From JBBIND01 sp037444075 (GTDB taxonomy: Bacteria > Acidobacteriota > Terriglobia > Bryobacterales > Bryobacteraceae): a stretch of 28,403 nucleotides of DNA. A model generated the notes under the pieces. The model saw only the letters and a list, made by a program, of their open reading frames with translations, made no database searches and was not told the DNA's origin. This document shows positions 1-8,582 of the stretch, in pieces; the first letter of the stretch is position 1; each line of letters begins with the position of its first letter. The stretch spans positions 1-28,403 of the forward strand of contig JBBIND010000054.1 in the NCBI GenBank assembly GCA_037444075.1, given 5' to 3'. The position numbers and the translations under genes are program-made.

Positions 1-2
1 CG

Positions 3-539
3 TTGGTACTTTGTTTGTTTGGGCTGCTCAAGGTGCGCTATGGACGCGCCTTCTGGGAGTCGCTCGCCTGGAAACACGCCAACATCCGTCTGGGCGTATG
101 GGCTGCCGCAGGTCCGCTGGTGGCCACCGGAGTTGTAGCCCTTGGAGTGGCGCTGCGCACGCCGGACATGGAAATGCCGATGAAGGAACTGTTGAGCGAT
201 CCGGTTTCCATCATGCTGCTGGGCTTTTTCGCCACCACGCTGGGACCCGTGTGCGAGGAACTCGCTTTCCGTGGCTTCCTGTTTCCGCTGCTGGCGCGCA
301 GCGCGGGCGTGGCGGCAGGCATCGTGTTGACGGCTTTGCCTTTCGCGGTGCTGCACGGGCCGCAATACGCCTGGAGCTGGCGCCACATCCTGCTCATCAC
401 GCTGGCGGGCGCAGCCTTCGGTTGGGTCCGGCATTATACGGGCTCCACGGCTGCTGCCGCGGCGACGCACTCCACCTACAACCTGACTTTCTTTCTGACA
501 TACATCACTCAATGGAAGGACCTCCCGACTCAATGGTAG
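3..539 (+). CDS. CPBP-family intramembrane metalloprotease (5' end cut by window)
   Basis: This is the C-terminal part of a CPBP (Abi/CAAX-type) membrane protease. The 178 visible residues carry the three family motifs. EELAFR gives the EExxxR motif at residues 85-90, FAVLH gives FxxxH at 114-118, and HSTYN gives the HxxxN motif at 156-160. Several hydrophobic stretches between them fit transmembrane helices. In this family the motifs bind metal within the membrane, and members process prenylated proteins or peptides or confer bacteriocin immunity; the substrate here is unknown. The first in-frame start is a TTG at the window edge with a hydrophobic segment already running, so the true start is probably upstream. 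The stop overlaps the start of mtnA, so the two are likely co-transcribed. Confidence 0.85.
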   Translation: MVLCLFGLLKVRYGRAFWESLAWKHANIRLGVWAAAGPLVATGVVALGVALRTPDMEMPMKELLSDPVSIMLLGFFATTLGPVCEELAFRGFLFPLLARSAGVAAGIVLTALPFAVLHGPQYAWSWRHILLITLAGAAFGWVRHYTGSTAAAAATHSTYNLTFFLTYITQWKDLPTQW

Positions 540-1564
540 AAACCATTCAATGGACGGACGCAGGCGTGGTCATGATTGACCAGCGGCTGCTGCCTCGCCA
601 GGAGGTGTACGTGACATGCTCGGATTACCGCGAGGTGGCCGAAGCCATCCGCTCCATGGTGATCCGCGGCGCTCCGGCGATTGGAGTTGCGGCCGCCATG
701 GGAGTCGCCATCGGCGTGCAAAAGGCCTCCGCGAGCGTCCTGGACGCAGAGTTTGATGAAATCTGCCGCACGCTGGCCGCCACACGCCCGACGGCGGTGA
801 ACCTGTTTTGGGCGATTGAGCGCATGCGATCTGTGTACGCTTCCGTGCGTGGCCGCGCGCTGGATGAAATCCGCGCCCGCCTGATTGATGAAGCCTGCCG
901 GATGCACGCGGAGGACGTCGCCATCAACCGTTCCATGGGGACACATGGCGCGCCGCTGGTGCCCGACGGCAAGACCGTGCTCACACACTGCAACGCCGGC
1001 GCCCTGGCCACTGCCGGTTATGGAACCGCTCTCGGCGTTATTCGCGCGGCGGTGGAAGCGGGCAAGCGCATTGACGTATTCGCCGATGAAACCCGCCCGT
1101 TCCTGCAAGGCGCGCGTCTCACGGCGTGGGAGTTGGAGCGCGACGGTATTCCCACAACCCTCATCACAGACAACATGGCAGGGCACTTTCTGCGTTCGGG
1201 CCGCATCGGCTGCGTGCTGGTCGGCGCCGACCGGATTGCGGCCAACGGCGACGTTGCCAACAAAATAGGCACTTACTCGGTCGCTGTGCTGGCCCACGAA
1301 AACGGCGTTCCCTTTTACGTCGCCGCGCCTATCTCCACGCTGGATCTTTCGCTCGCCTCCGGAGATGCCATCCCCATTGAGGAGCGTCCTGCCACCGAGG
1401 TCAACGAGATCTCGGGAGTGCCCATCGCGCCGGAGGGAGTGCGCGTGGAGAACCCCGCGTTTGACGTGACGCCCCACCGTTACGTCACCGCCATCATCAC
1501 CGAACGCGGCGTGGCACGGCCTCCTTACACCGAGTCCCTGCGCGCTCTCACCGCTTCGGGTTAG
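533..1564 (+). CDS. mtnA: S-methyl-5-thioribose-1-phosphate isomerase
   Basis: MtnA isomerises 5-methylthioribose-1-phosphate to 5-methylthioribulose-1-phosphate in the cytoplasmic methionine salvage pathway. The 343 residues match the usual family length. Visible signatures are RGAPAIG near residues 45-51, the catalytic cysteine in THCNAGALATAGYG (C153) and the catalytic aspartate in GADRIAANGDVANKIGTY (D232), equivalent to the Cys/Asp pair known in the Bacillus enzyme. The ATG at 533 is chosen because homology starts there (VETIQWTD) and longer readings only run through the upstream protease gene in another frame. Start and upstream stop overlap as ATGGTAG, suggesting translational coupling. 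No other methionine salvage gene is present in the window. Confidence 0.95.
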   Translation: MVETIQWTDAGVVMIDQRLLPRQEVYVTCSDYREVAEAIRSMVIRGAPAIGVAAAMGVAIGVQKASASVLDAEFDEICRTLAATRPTAVNLFWAIERMRSVYASVRGRALDEIRARLIDEACRMHAEDVAINRSMGTHGAPLVPDGKTVLTHCNAGALATAGYGTALGVIRAAVEAGKRIDVFADETRPFLQGARLTAWELERDGIPTTLITDNMAGHFLRSGRIGCVLVGADRIAANGDVANKIGTYSVAVLAHENGVPFYVAAPISTLDLSLASGDAIPIEERPATEVNEISGVPIAPEGVRVENPAFDVTPHRYVTAIITERGVARPPYTESLRALTASG

Positions 1565-1574
1565 ATTATCTGGC

Positions 1575-1820
1575 ATGAGCGCGCGGCCGCCCACGTTGCG
1601 CGTCGGCGCTTCCGGGTGGAATTACCCGGACTGGCGCGGCCGCTTCTATCCGCCGGATCTGCGCGCCGCGGATTACCTGGAGTTCTACTCGGGTCACTTC
1701 GACACAACCGAAGTGAACTACTCCTTTTGTCACCTGCCGAGCCCCGCCACACATGAGAAATGGCCCTCGCAGGCGCCGCCCGGCCGGGCGGCCAAAGCGC
1801 CGGCGCCTGAATCCTGCTAA
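1575..1820 (+). pseudogene. DUF72 (YecE-like) protein, 3'-truncated remnant
   Basis: The 81-residue reading frame begins like a DUF72 protein: RVGASGWNYPDWRGRFYPP, then a segment with TTEVNYSF and HLPSP matching the family's usual E-x-N-x-(S/T)-F and LPSP positions. Homology is lost after HEKWPSQAPPG (about residue 69), where family members continue for roughly 150-170 more residues of a TIM-barrel-like fold. The last codons lie in a GC-rich palindrome (1770-1809) and end in TAA. The next gene starts 23 bases later, so the 3' part is deleted and not merely out of frame. A possible -10 (TAGATT, 1562-1567) sits 7 nt before the ATG. It is almost certainly non-functional unless the sequence is misassembled. 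Confidence 0.75.
1770..1809. repeat. interrupted palindrome at the DUF72 truncation point
   Basis: Exact 9-base arms CAGGCGCCG (1770-1778) and CGGCGCCTG (1801-1809) flank a 22-base loop that itself contains the palindrome CCCGGCCGGG (1779-1788). It can fold into a strong hairpin or cruciform. It lies where DUF72 homology stops, so it may mark the deletion joint or act as a crude terminator; no U-tract follows. Confidence 0.55.
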
Positions 1821-1842
1821 ATATGATGAGGACTTGATCGCC

Positions 1843-3966
1843 ATGCGCCACGTGACTTTGATCGTTTTATTTACTCTGTTGGCCGGCTCCGCTCTGCACG
1901 CGCAGCCGACGTCAGAACTGGACTTCCTCACCGGGCTCACCGAGCACCGCGAACTGCGCGACATGCTGCCAAAATTCCTGAAGGGGCGGGCCTTTGAACT
2001 GCTCGAGCAACGGTCTCGAACCGTAGCCGGGCTGCGCACCATGAAGCAGGTGGAGGAGCGCCGGGCTTATATACGCAAGGAAATGCTCGAAGCTCTGGGA
2101 GGCCTGCCCGAGCGCACTCCGCTGAATGCCCGCGTCACCGGCACGCTGGACCGCGGCGACTACCGCATCGAGAAAATCATCTTCGAGAGCCTGCCGAATT
2201 TCTACGTCACGGCCAACCTCTACGTGCCTACACGCGGCACGCCTCCCTTCCCCGGCATCCTCTTTCCGCTGGGACACGAGGGCGGCGCCAAGGCCCATGA
2301 GGCCTGGCAACGCGTGCTTGGTTCGCTCGCCAAGAAGGGGTTTGTAGGCCTGGCATGGGACCCCGTGGGGCAGGGCGAACGCGTGCAGTTGTGGGACGCC
2401 GACTTCGGCGCGGCGAAGCTCGTGCGCTCCACCACGGAGCACTCGATGTACGGCATTCAGTGCCTGCTGACCGGCGACAACCTCGCTCGCTACACAATCT
2501 GGGACGGCATCCGCGCTTTGGACTACCTGTTGTCCCGGCCCGAAGTGGATCCAAAGCGAATCGGCCTCACGGGAAATTCGGGCGGCGGCACGCATACCGC
2601 GTATTTGGCCGCATTGGATGACCGCATCCATGTTGCCGCCCCGTCCTGCTACATCACCAATTGGGCGCGGCTGCTCACCAGCATCGGTCCGCAGGACGCC
2701 GAGCAGAACCTCCCGCCGTGGCTGCACAGCGGGCTGGATCACGGTGACTTCCTGCTGGCCTTTGCGCCGAAACCGTACCTGCTGCTGGCCGCCGTGCGCG
2801 ACTTCTTCTCCATCACCGGAGTCCGGGAAACTCACGCCGAGGTGCGCCGGGTCTACGAGTCCCTGGGCGCCGCCGAAAAGATCGGACTGGTGGAAGCCGA
2901 TGACGGTCACGGCTACACCCTGCCCCGGCGGCTGGCCGCCTATGACTGGTTCAGCCGCTGGCTGAAAGGCTCCGGAGACACCGGACCAGAGCCAGAGATC
3001 GAAATCGCTACCGAGGAGGAACTGTTCGTCACGGAAAGCGGCCAGGTGGTCACGTCGTTGGGCGGCGAGACCGTTTACACGCTCAACCGCAAGCGCGCGG
3101 AGATGTTCGCATCGAAGCGCCCGCAGCTTTCAGCAGACGTCATTCGCCGCGTTATCGCCTTCAATCCGCCTGGAATGCCCGTCAACGCCGCCTCCTATGG
3201 CGTGCTTGAACGGTCCGGCTATCGCATTGAGAAATGGCTCTACTCGAGCGAGCCCGGCATCGGCATCCCGGCAGTCGTCTATGCGCCCTCAACGCCAGGC
3301 CGCAAGCCCGCCGTCCTGCTGGTCTCCGGGAGGGGCAAGGCCGCTGAAAGCAGTGGGTGCGAAGCCCTGGTGAAAGCCGGCTTCGTGGTGATGGCCGCGG
3401 ACTTGCGCGGCTTGGGCGAAACCCGCGTCGCGGGTCCGAGTGCGAGTTCGGATTGGCCGCAGTACTTCGGCGATTATGCAAGTTCGATGACAGGTCTGCT
3501 GATTGGCCGGCCCCTGACGGGCATGCGCGCTCAGGACATCGCCCGCAGCCTCGATCTGCTGACGAAGCGCGACGATGTGGACGCCGCCCGTATCTACGGC
3601 ATCGGCCGCGAGTCAGCCGGCATCCCCCTGCTCCATGCCGCAGCGCTTGACCCGAGGCTGAAACGGGTGCTGCTCGACGGGATGCTCGTCTCGTATGAAG
3701 CCGTTGTCCGGGCCACCATCCACCGGCAGGTGTTCGAGAATGCGCCGCGCGGCGTCCTGCGCTCCTATGACTTGCCGCAATTGACGGCGATGGTAGCGCC
3801 GAGGCCGGTATGGCTGGTGGACACGGTGGATCCGCTCGGCCGGCGCATTTCAGTGGAGGAAGCGGCGCGCCATCACGGCGCGCTGTCGGACACACTGCGG
3901 TTGGTGCGCCGCCGCCCGGGTGAGGCGATCCAGAACGTTTTCCTGGAAATGGCCGGCAAGCCCTGA
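1843..3966 (+). CDS. exported tandem alpha/beta hydrolase (acetylxylan-esterase-like)
   Basis: This is a 707-residue exported hydrolase with two alpha/beta-hydrolase domains in tandem. It starts with a Sec signal (RHVTLIVLFTLLAGSALHAQ), which fixes the ATG at 1843 rather than longer arginine-rich readings. The first domain has a classical nucleophile elbow GNSGGG (Ser246) and a likely catalytic histidine in DDGHGY (His356). The second domain, roughly residues 450-700, has GRESAG with Ser591 at the corresponding position and a late VDTVDP that could supply the acid. Related proteins in Acidobacteriota and Planctomycetota are annotated as acetylxylan esterase or dienelactone hydrolase-like. The substrate is not determined; an ester on a plant or microbial glycan is a reasonable guess. 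It ends 11 bases from the convergent metallohydrolase gene. Confidence 0.85.
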   Translation: MRHVTLIVLFTLLAGSALHAQPTSELDFLTGLTEHRELRDMLPKFLKGRAFELLEQRSRTVAGLRTMKQVEERRAYIRKEMLEALGGLPERTPLNARVTGTLDRGDYRIEKIIFESLPNFYVTANLYVPTRGTPPFPGILFPLGHEGGAKAHEAWQRVLGSLAKKGFVGLAWDPVGQGERVQLWDADFGAAKLVRSTTEHSMYGIQCLLTGDNLARYTIWDGIRALDYLLSRPEVDPKRIGLTGNSGGGTHTAYLAALDDRIHVAAPSCYITNWARLLTSIGPQDAEQNLPPWLHSGLDHGDFLLAFAPKPYLLLAAVRDFFSITGVRETHAEVRRVYESLGAAEKIGLVEADDGHGYTLPRRLAAYDWFSRWLKGSGDTGPEPEIEIATEEELFVTESGQVVTSLGGETVYTLNRKRAEMFASKRPQLSADVIRRVIAFNPPGMPVNAASYGVLERSGYRIEKWLYSSEPGIGIPAVVYAPSTPGRKPAVLLVSGRGKAAESSGCEALVKAGFVVMAADLRGLGETRVAGPSASSDWPQYFGDYASSMTGLLIGRPLTGMRAQDIARSLDLLTKRDDVDAARIYGIGRESAGIPLLHAAALDPRLKRVLLDGMLVSYEAVVRATIHRQVFENAPRGVLRSYDLPQLTAMVAPRPVWLVDTVDPLGRRISVEEAARHHGALSDTLRLVRRRPGEAIQNVFLEMAGKP

Positions 3967-3977
3967 GAGGCTGCCGC

Positions 3978-6092
3978 TCAACGCGCCGCGGCGGGCGCGC
4001 TCTTTTCGAGGCCGCGGTAAATATCGCGCGCGCGGCCGAACAGCGCCAGCACCTCCTCGCGCCGTTCCGGCGTCGCGAACCGGCCGCGCTGCCGGGTGCG
4101 GTCCATGAGGCGCTCGATCCAATCCGCGTAGAAAGCGGCGTCCGCCGCTGAAGCCGCTCCGCGCCCACCCATAGAAACATAGACCGGCCCTGTGTGGGCA
4201 AAGGCGTACGAGTCATTCAGAATCAGCCGGTGCCACGGCCCGGTTGCGCGCGCCGCGATCCAGGCTCCGCTTTGGAGGACTATCTCCTCGTCGATGCCTG
4301 CTTTCTCAAGCCCCGTAACGGACCGGGAGATGACCGCCCTGCCGTTGACGATTATTTCGAACCGGTCCACCGGAACAAGCGTCCTGAGGCTGGCTTTGAC
4401 ACGCAGCCTGCGCGGCTCTCCTCCCGCGAAGCTCAACTCGCTGCCGGGCTCGCGTCCATCGACAGTGAACGACAGGATGGGCCCGTTGCTGGCGAAGGAC
4501 CTGCCCCGCCGGTAGTTCTCGATCCAATCGGCGTAGCGCATGCCTCCGTTCAGGCGCACGTACACACGGCCTCCGCCGGGTGTGTAGTGGTCGGCGACAT
4601 TGGTGAAGGCATCCGTGCCGGCCGAGGGAGCCAGCCGGAAGCCGCAGTTCAGCAGACGGTACCAAATCTCGGTGGCCACATCTTCCGGGTTGTTGCTGAT
4701 GACGTCGATGGCATCCACTTCGCCCAAAGCCAGGTCTACCGGCAACTCGCGCGCGCTCGCCCCATCCATCGTGGCTGCATAGCCGGGGTGCACATAAGTG
4801 ACCGCGCCTCCCTGCGCCCGCGCCGCTTTCGCCTGTGTGTAGTTTGCCGGGAAATCCTCCCAGTGGGGCGTGTTCGCGAAGCCAGTGTAGATAGGGTGAA
4901 CCAGGCTCTTCAAATTGAAGAAGGCCATGTGCCCGTACAAGCCCGCGTTACGCATCTCCTCGTTCCAATACATCACGTGCGATGGAGTGCTCAGCGCGTG
5001 CGGGCGCCCTTCAAAGAAAGCGTCGTCGTGGATGAAGTCGCCCGAGGAATTCGCCACCACCAGATTGGCGTTGTTCAGGTCCTCGGCCAGCGTCTGCAAA
5101 CGTACGTCCTGTGGAGTGATGCTCTGATGGTGGGGCGCTGTGTAGTTGGCGTGGATGTGCGCATCTGCTGAATACCAACCCTCCGCAGCCGGATGCACCC
5201 ATCGTGTCAGGGTCACTTGGGTTTCGGTGGTCCGCCCGGGAGGAAGATGCAGTTCGCGCCTCGCCAGGTAGTACTCCTGGCCCCGGGTAGCCTCCACGAC
5301 CGTCACTCCCGAGGGCAATTCCAGTTCAAAGGAACCCTGTGCGTGGAAGAACTGTTCGGCCGGCAGAGCCGCGAAGCGGCTGATGGAACCCGGCGGGGCG
5401 TAGCCCAGTCCATCCGCTGCCGTCAGATAAACCCGCGCCGCCGCCGGGGAGCCATCGGACTCGAGCAGCCGCACGCGCAGCCGTCCTAACGCGCGGGCGT
5501 CAACCGTCCACACCGCAGTCCCTTCAACGGCGCCGGCAGACACGCTGAGGCGCCGCTCAAAAACGCCGCTGTCAGCTTCTCTGACTTTCAGGAAGAGGCC
5601 GCAGGCGGCTCCCGGCGCGAGCGTGGCTTCAGCCGCGCTATTTGCCAGCGTGACCCGCACTGTCCGGCTCGCCTGCGTGCGGTTGGTCACAACCACGGGC
5701 AGGTTGTGCGTCCGCCCCACGCCCACCACGACGCGTTGCGGGGCATGCCGCCACTTCCATCCGTCTTCCGCCAATTCAACCTTGAAGAGGTCCTCCGTGG
5801 CGAGTTGGGCAAAGTCTTGCACTCTGAAGACGAAACGGTCGCGCAGTTCACGCATATTGGGAGCGTTGGCGCGGCGGCGCATCAGCAGCCGGGCCATGTC
5901 GCCGAAACCCACTTCGCCTTCGACGTCGAGTTCCGCCAATCCGTTGTGGTTGACCCAGAAACTGATGTCCTCGTGACCGGGGCGTGAAAGCGGCACCGCC
6001 GCCTGCCCTCCGCCACGGGCGTCAGTCCGATAGAAAGCCAGACCGCCAAGAAGGGCAGCCGACAGGACGAGTGCAAGCCGAGGATGCCTCAT
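3978..6092 (-). CDS. exported CehA/McbA-family PHP metallohydrolase
   Basis: This 704-residue protein starts with a hydrophobic signal (RHPRLALVLSAALLGGLAF). Its catalytic half belongs to the PHP superfamily, CehA/McbA type. Metal-binding positions are AHIH (His312, His314) in WYSADAHIHANYTAP, GHM (His388), YVHPG (His435) and SAGTDAF (Asp494). The name-giving members hydrolyse carbamate insecticides, but the natural role of most relatives is unknown, so carbaryl activity should not be assumed. The first ~300 residues are a long beta-rich region with Ig-like or carbohydrate-binding character that precedes the enzyme domain. The ATG at 6092 is supported by the signal peptide and by a perfect TATAAT 9 nt upstream. 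The gene is divergent from the GHL6-like gene. Confidence 0.85.
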   Translation of the reverse strand: MRHPRLALVLSAALLGGLAFYRTDARGGGQAAVPLSRPGHEDISFWVNHNGLAELDVEGEVGFGDMARLLMRRRANAPNMRELRDRFVFRVQDFAQLATEDLFKVELAEDGWKWRHAPQRVVVGVGRTHNLPVVVTNRTQASRTVRVTLANSAAEATLAPGAACGLFLKVREADSGVFERRLSVSAGAVEGTAVWTVDARALGRLRVRLLESDGSPAAARVYLTAADGLGYAPPGSISRFAALPAEQFFHAQGSFELELPSGVTVVEATRGQEYYLARRELHLPPGRTTETQVTLTRWVHPAAEGWYSADAHIHANYTAPHHQSITPQDVRLQTLAEDLNNANLVVANSSGDFIHDDAFFEGRPHALSTPSHVMYWNEEMRNAGLYGHMAFFNLKSLVHPIYTGFANTPHWEDFPANYTQAKAARAQGGAVTYVHPGYAATMDGASARELPVDLALGEVDAIDVISNNPEDVATEIWYRLLNCGFRLAPSAGTDAFTNVADHYTPGGGRVYVRLNGGMRYADWIENYRRGRSFASNGPILSFTVDGREPGSELSFAGGEPRRLRVKASLRTLVPVDRFEIIVNGRAVISRSVTGLEKAGIDEEIVLQSGAWIAARATGPWHRLILNDSYAFAHTGPVYVSMGGRGAASAADAAFYADWIERLMDRTRQRGRFATPERREEVLALFGRARDIYRGLEKSAPAAAR

Positions 6093-6101
6093 GCCGCTGG
6101 A

Positions 6102-6107
6102 ATTATA
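6102..6107 (-). promoter_or_regulatory. TATAAT -10 box of the metallohydrolase gene
   Basis: On the minus strand a consensus TATAAT ends 9 nt before the ATG (6092). Transcription would begin about two nucleotides before the start codon, giving an essentially leaderless mRNA. No good -35 hexamer or Shine-Dalgarno sequence is visible. Confidence 0.6.
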
Positions 6108-6212
6108 CAGTGACTCGGAAAGCCCCGGCAGCCTGCCACGCGTGGGGAATGGCGGCCGCTCAAACGAGCAGAAGCAACTGCAACAGACTGGCGAGCGGCA
6201 GGGAGGAGAGAG

Positions 6213-6218
6213 TATTCT
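6213..6218 (+). promoter_or_regulatory. -10-like TATTCT before the GHL6-like gene
   Basis: TATTCT ends 7 nt before the ATG at 6226, the spacing expected for a leaderless transcript. A GGAGGA at 6202-6207 also lies upstream, but 18 nt before the start, too far for an ordinary Shine-Dalgarno. Confidence 0.45.
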
Positions 6219-6225
6219 GGTCGCC

Positions 6226-8505
6226 ATGGCCGAGACACGCCGCCGCTTTCTTCAAAAGACGCTGGCCGCCTCCGCAACAGGCGGCATCGCCGCCGCAGCG
6301 CCGGCAGCGAGCGCCGTCCCCTGGTACCGGCGCACCTACCGCTGGGGCCAGACCAACATCACCGAAATAGACCCGGTGCGGTACGACATCGCCTGGTGGC
6401 GCCAGTATTGGAAGCGCACGCTCGTCCAAGGGATCATCATCAACGCGGGTGGCATTGTTGCCTACTATCCCAGCAAGTTCCCGCTGCATTACCGGGCGCA
6501 GCACCTGGGAGGGCGCGATTTGTTCGGCGAGGTGGCCAAAGCGGCGCACAACGACGGCCTGGTGGTGCTGGCACGCATGGATTCCAACCGCACCGCCGAA
6601 GATTTCTACCGCGCTCACCCGGATTGGTTTGCGAGGGACGTCGAAGGCAGGCCCTACCGCGCAGCCGACAAATACGTCACCTGCATCAACAGCCCCTATT
6701 ACGACGAGTATCTTCCCGGAGTGCTGCGCGAGATCATCGAGCGAGCGCGGCCGGAAGGAATCACCGACAACAGTTGGGCTGGCCTGGGGCGCGACAGCAT
6801 CTGCTACTGCGCCAACTGCGAGCGCAAGTTCCGCGCAAGAACGGGCCAGCCGGTTCCGCGCCAGGCCGATTGGGATGACCCCATCTACCGGCAGTGGATC
6901 ATGTGGAACTACGAACGCCGCGTCGAAGTCTGGGAACTCAACAACCGTACCACCCAGGCAGTGGGTGGGCCCGAGTGCATCTGGGCCGGCATGAACAGCG
7001 GCTCCCTTTCCGGCCAGGCACGCACGTTCCGGGACTGCGAGGAGCTTTACCGGCGCGCCCACATCGTGATGCTGGATCATCAGCGCCGGGACGACGCCAC
7101 CGGCTTCCAGCAGAACACGGACACGGGCAAACTGATCCACGGGATGCTGGGCTGGAACAAGCTGATCCCGGAGAGCATGGCCCTGTACCAGAACGCCCGC
7201 AACTCGTTCCGCGTCGCGGCCAAGCCGGCGGCTGAAGCGCGCATGTGGATGATTGCCGGCTTCGCGGGCGGCATTCAACCGTGGTGGCATCACGTCAGCG
7301 CCTACCACGAGGACCGCCGCATGTACCGGACCGCCGAGCCCATCATGCGCTGGTACCAGGCGAATGAGGCGTACCTGGTGAACCGGCGACCCGTGGCCAC
7401 GGTGGGATTGGTCTGGTCTCAGCGCAACACGGATTTCTACGGCCGCAATCAATCCGGGGACCTGGTGGACCAGCCCTACAACGGTTTCCTGCAAGCGCTG
7501 GTTCGGGGGCGCATTCCGTACATCCCGGTCCATGCGAACTGCATCGATGGCGAGGCGGGTGGGCTTTCCACGCTGGTTTTGCCGAACGTGGCGGCGCTCT
7601 CGGAGGGTCAATGCGCCACCATCCGGCGATTTGTAGAAAACGGGGGATCCCTGGTGGNNNNNNNNNNNNNNNNNNNNNNNNNNNNNNNNCTCTATGACGA
7701 ATGGGGCGTGGCGCGTGAGGATTTCGCGCTCGCAGACCTGTTCCGCGCGCACGCGACCGGCGGGCGGCTCGGCAAGAAGGATTCTCCGGAGCGGCAATGG
7801 GCGGCAGGGTCCTACCACACCTACCTGCGGCTGAGTCCGGAGTTGCGCGCCCGCGTGGACGGTCCAAGAGCGGGCGACGAACCTCGCCCTGAGGGTGAAC
7901 GTCACCCCATTCTGCGGGGTTTCGAGGAGACCGACATTCTGGCCTTCGGAGGCATGCTCGAGCCGGTGCGAGTGGACCCCGGCGCGACGGTGCCGCTGAC
8001 GTTCATTCCACCATTTCCGGTGTATCCTCCGGAAACCGCCTGGATGCGCGAGCCCAAGACCGACATCCCGGGGCTGGTCTTGAGCAATGCGCCCAAGGGG
8101 GGACGCATCGCTTACATGCCGGCCGATATCGACCGCCGGTACTCGAAGGATCACCTGCCGGACCACGCTGCGCTGCTCGCGAACCTGGTCCGTTGGGCGG
8201 CAGGAGACACGCTCCCGTTGAGCGTGGAAGGCCCGGGCCTCATCGATTGCCAGCTCTACACGCAGCCTGGGCGGCTGATTCTGCACATGGTGAACCTGAC
8301 GAGCGCCGCTACCTGGCGAGCGCCGCTCGATGAATTGATCCCGCTGGGTCCGTACACAGTGCGGGTGAGGTTGCCGAAGGACGTGGCCGGACGCGGTGCG
8401 CAGTTGCTCGTGTCGGGGGCAAAACCAGCCGTCACACGCAAAGCGGAGTGGCTGGTGCTGAAGGTCAATTCGATTCTGGATCACGAGGTGGCGGTCATCG
8501 CTTAG
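6226..8505 (+). CDS. Tat-exported GHL6-type glycosidase-like protein with trimerisation-like domain
   Basis: About 759 residues, interrupted by an assembly gap covering residues 478-488. The N-terminus TRRRFLQKTLAASATGG is a Tat-type signal, so the ATG at 6226 is preferred over longer readings that precede it. Residues ~40-350 resemble the hypothetical glycosyl hydrolase 6 family (GHL6), a TIM-barrel group: FYRAHPDWFARD, GITDN (Asp181) and the cysteine cluster CYCANCERKF (193-202). Residues ~390-480 resemble the beta-galactosidase trimerisation, class-I-glutamine-amidotransferase-like domain (STLVLPNVAALSEG, IRRFVENGGSLV). A beta-rich C-terminus follows. It is probably an exported glycan hydrolase, but substrate and catalytic residues are not established. 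It is divergent from the PHP metallohydrolase and followed by a DUF2961 remnant. Confidence 0.75.
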   Translation: MAETRRRFLQKTLAASATGGIAAAAPAASAVPWYRRTYRWGQTNITEIDPVRYDIAWWRQYWKRTLVQGIIINAGGIVAYYPSKFPLHYRAQHLGGRDLFGEVAKAAHNDGLVVLARMDSNRTAEDFYRAHPDWFARDVEGRPYRAADKYVTCINSPYYDEYLPGVLREIIERARPEGITDNSWAGLGRDSICYCANCERKFRARTGQPVPRQADWDDPIYRQWIMWNYERRVEVWELNNRTTQAVGGPECIWAGMNSGSLSGQARTFRDCEELYRRAHIVMLDHQRRDDATGFQQNTDTGKLIHGMLGWNKLIPESMALYQNARNSFRVAAKPAAEARMWMIAGFAGGIQPWWHHVSAYHEDRRMYRTAEPIMRWYQANEAYLVNRRPVATVGLVWSQRNTDFYGRNQSGDLVDQPYNGFLQALVRGRIPYIPVHANCIDGEAGGLSTLVLPNVAALSEGQCATIRRFVENGGSLVXXXXXXXXXXXLYDEWGVAREDFALADLFRAHATGGRLGKKDSPERQWAAGSYHTYLRLSPELRARVDGPRAGDEPRPEGERHPILRGFEETDILAFGGMLEPVRVDPGATVPLTFIPPFPVYPPETAWMREPKTDIPGLVLSNAPKGGRIAYMPADIDRRYSKDHLPDHAALLANLVRWAAGDTLPLSVEGPGLIDCQLYTQPGRLILHMVNLTSAATWRAPLDELIPLGPYTVRVRLPKDVAGRGAQLLVSGAKPAVTRKAEWLVLKVNSILDHEVAVIA
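7658..7689. other. assembly gap (32 N)
   Basis: A run of 32 N interrupts the GHL6-like gene. The reading frame is open and in phase on both sides, with homology continuing, so the stated gap length appears consistent with the true one or differs by a multiple of three. Confidence 0.99.
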
Positions 8506-8570
8506 CCGGCCTCGCAACGTGGCCGTGCAGCCTGCCCGCCCGTCTGTTCTGCTGTAGTGGGGGTTTCGGC

Positions 8571-8576
8571 TATGGT
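8571..8576 (+). promoter_or_regulatory. -10-like TATGGT before the DUF2961 remnant
   Basis: TATGGT ends 6 nt before the ATG at 8583, matching the leaderless spacing seen at other genes in the window. It supports this ATG as the original start of the now truncated gene. Confidence 0.35.
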
Positions 8577-8582
8577 GCGCGC

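Noticed and set aside
530..1594. 354-codon open frame antisense to mtnA
   Set aside because: Composition typical of an antisense shadow; mtnA on the other strand is unambiguous.
4194..5171. 325-codon open frame antisense to the metallohydrolase
   Set aside because: No motif and fully inside a convincing gene on the minus strand.
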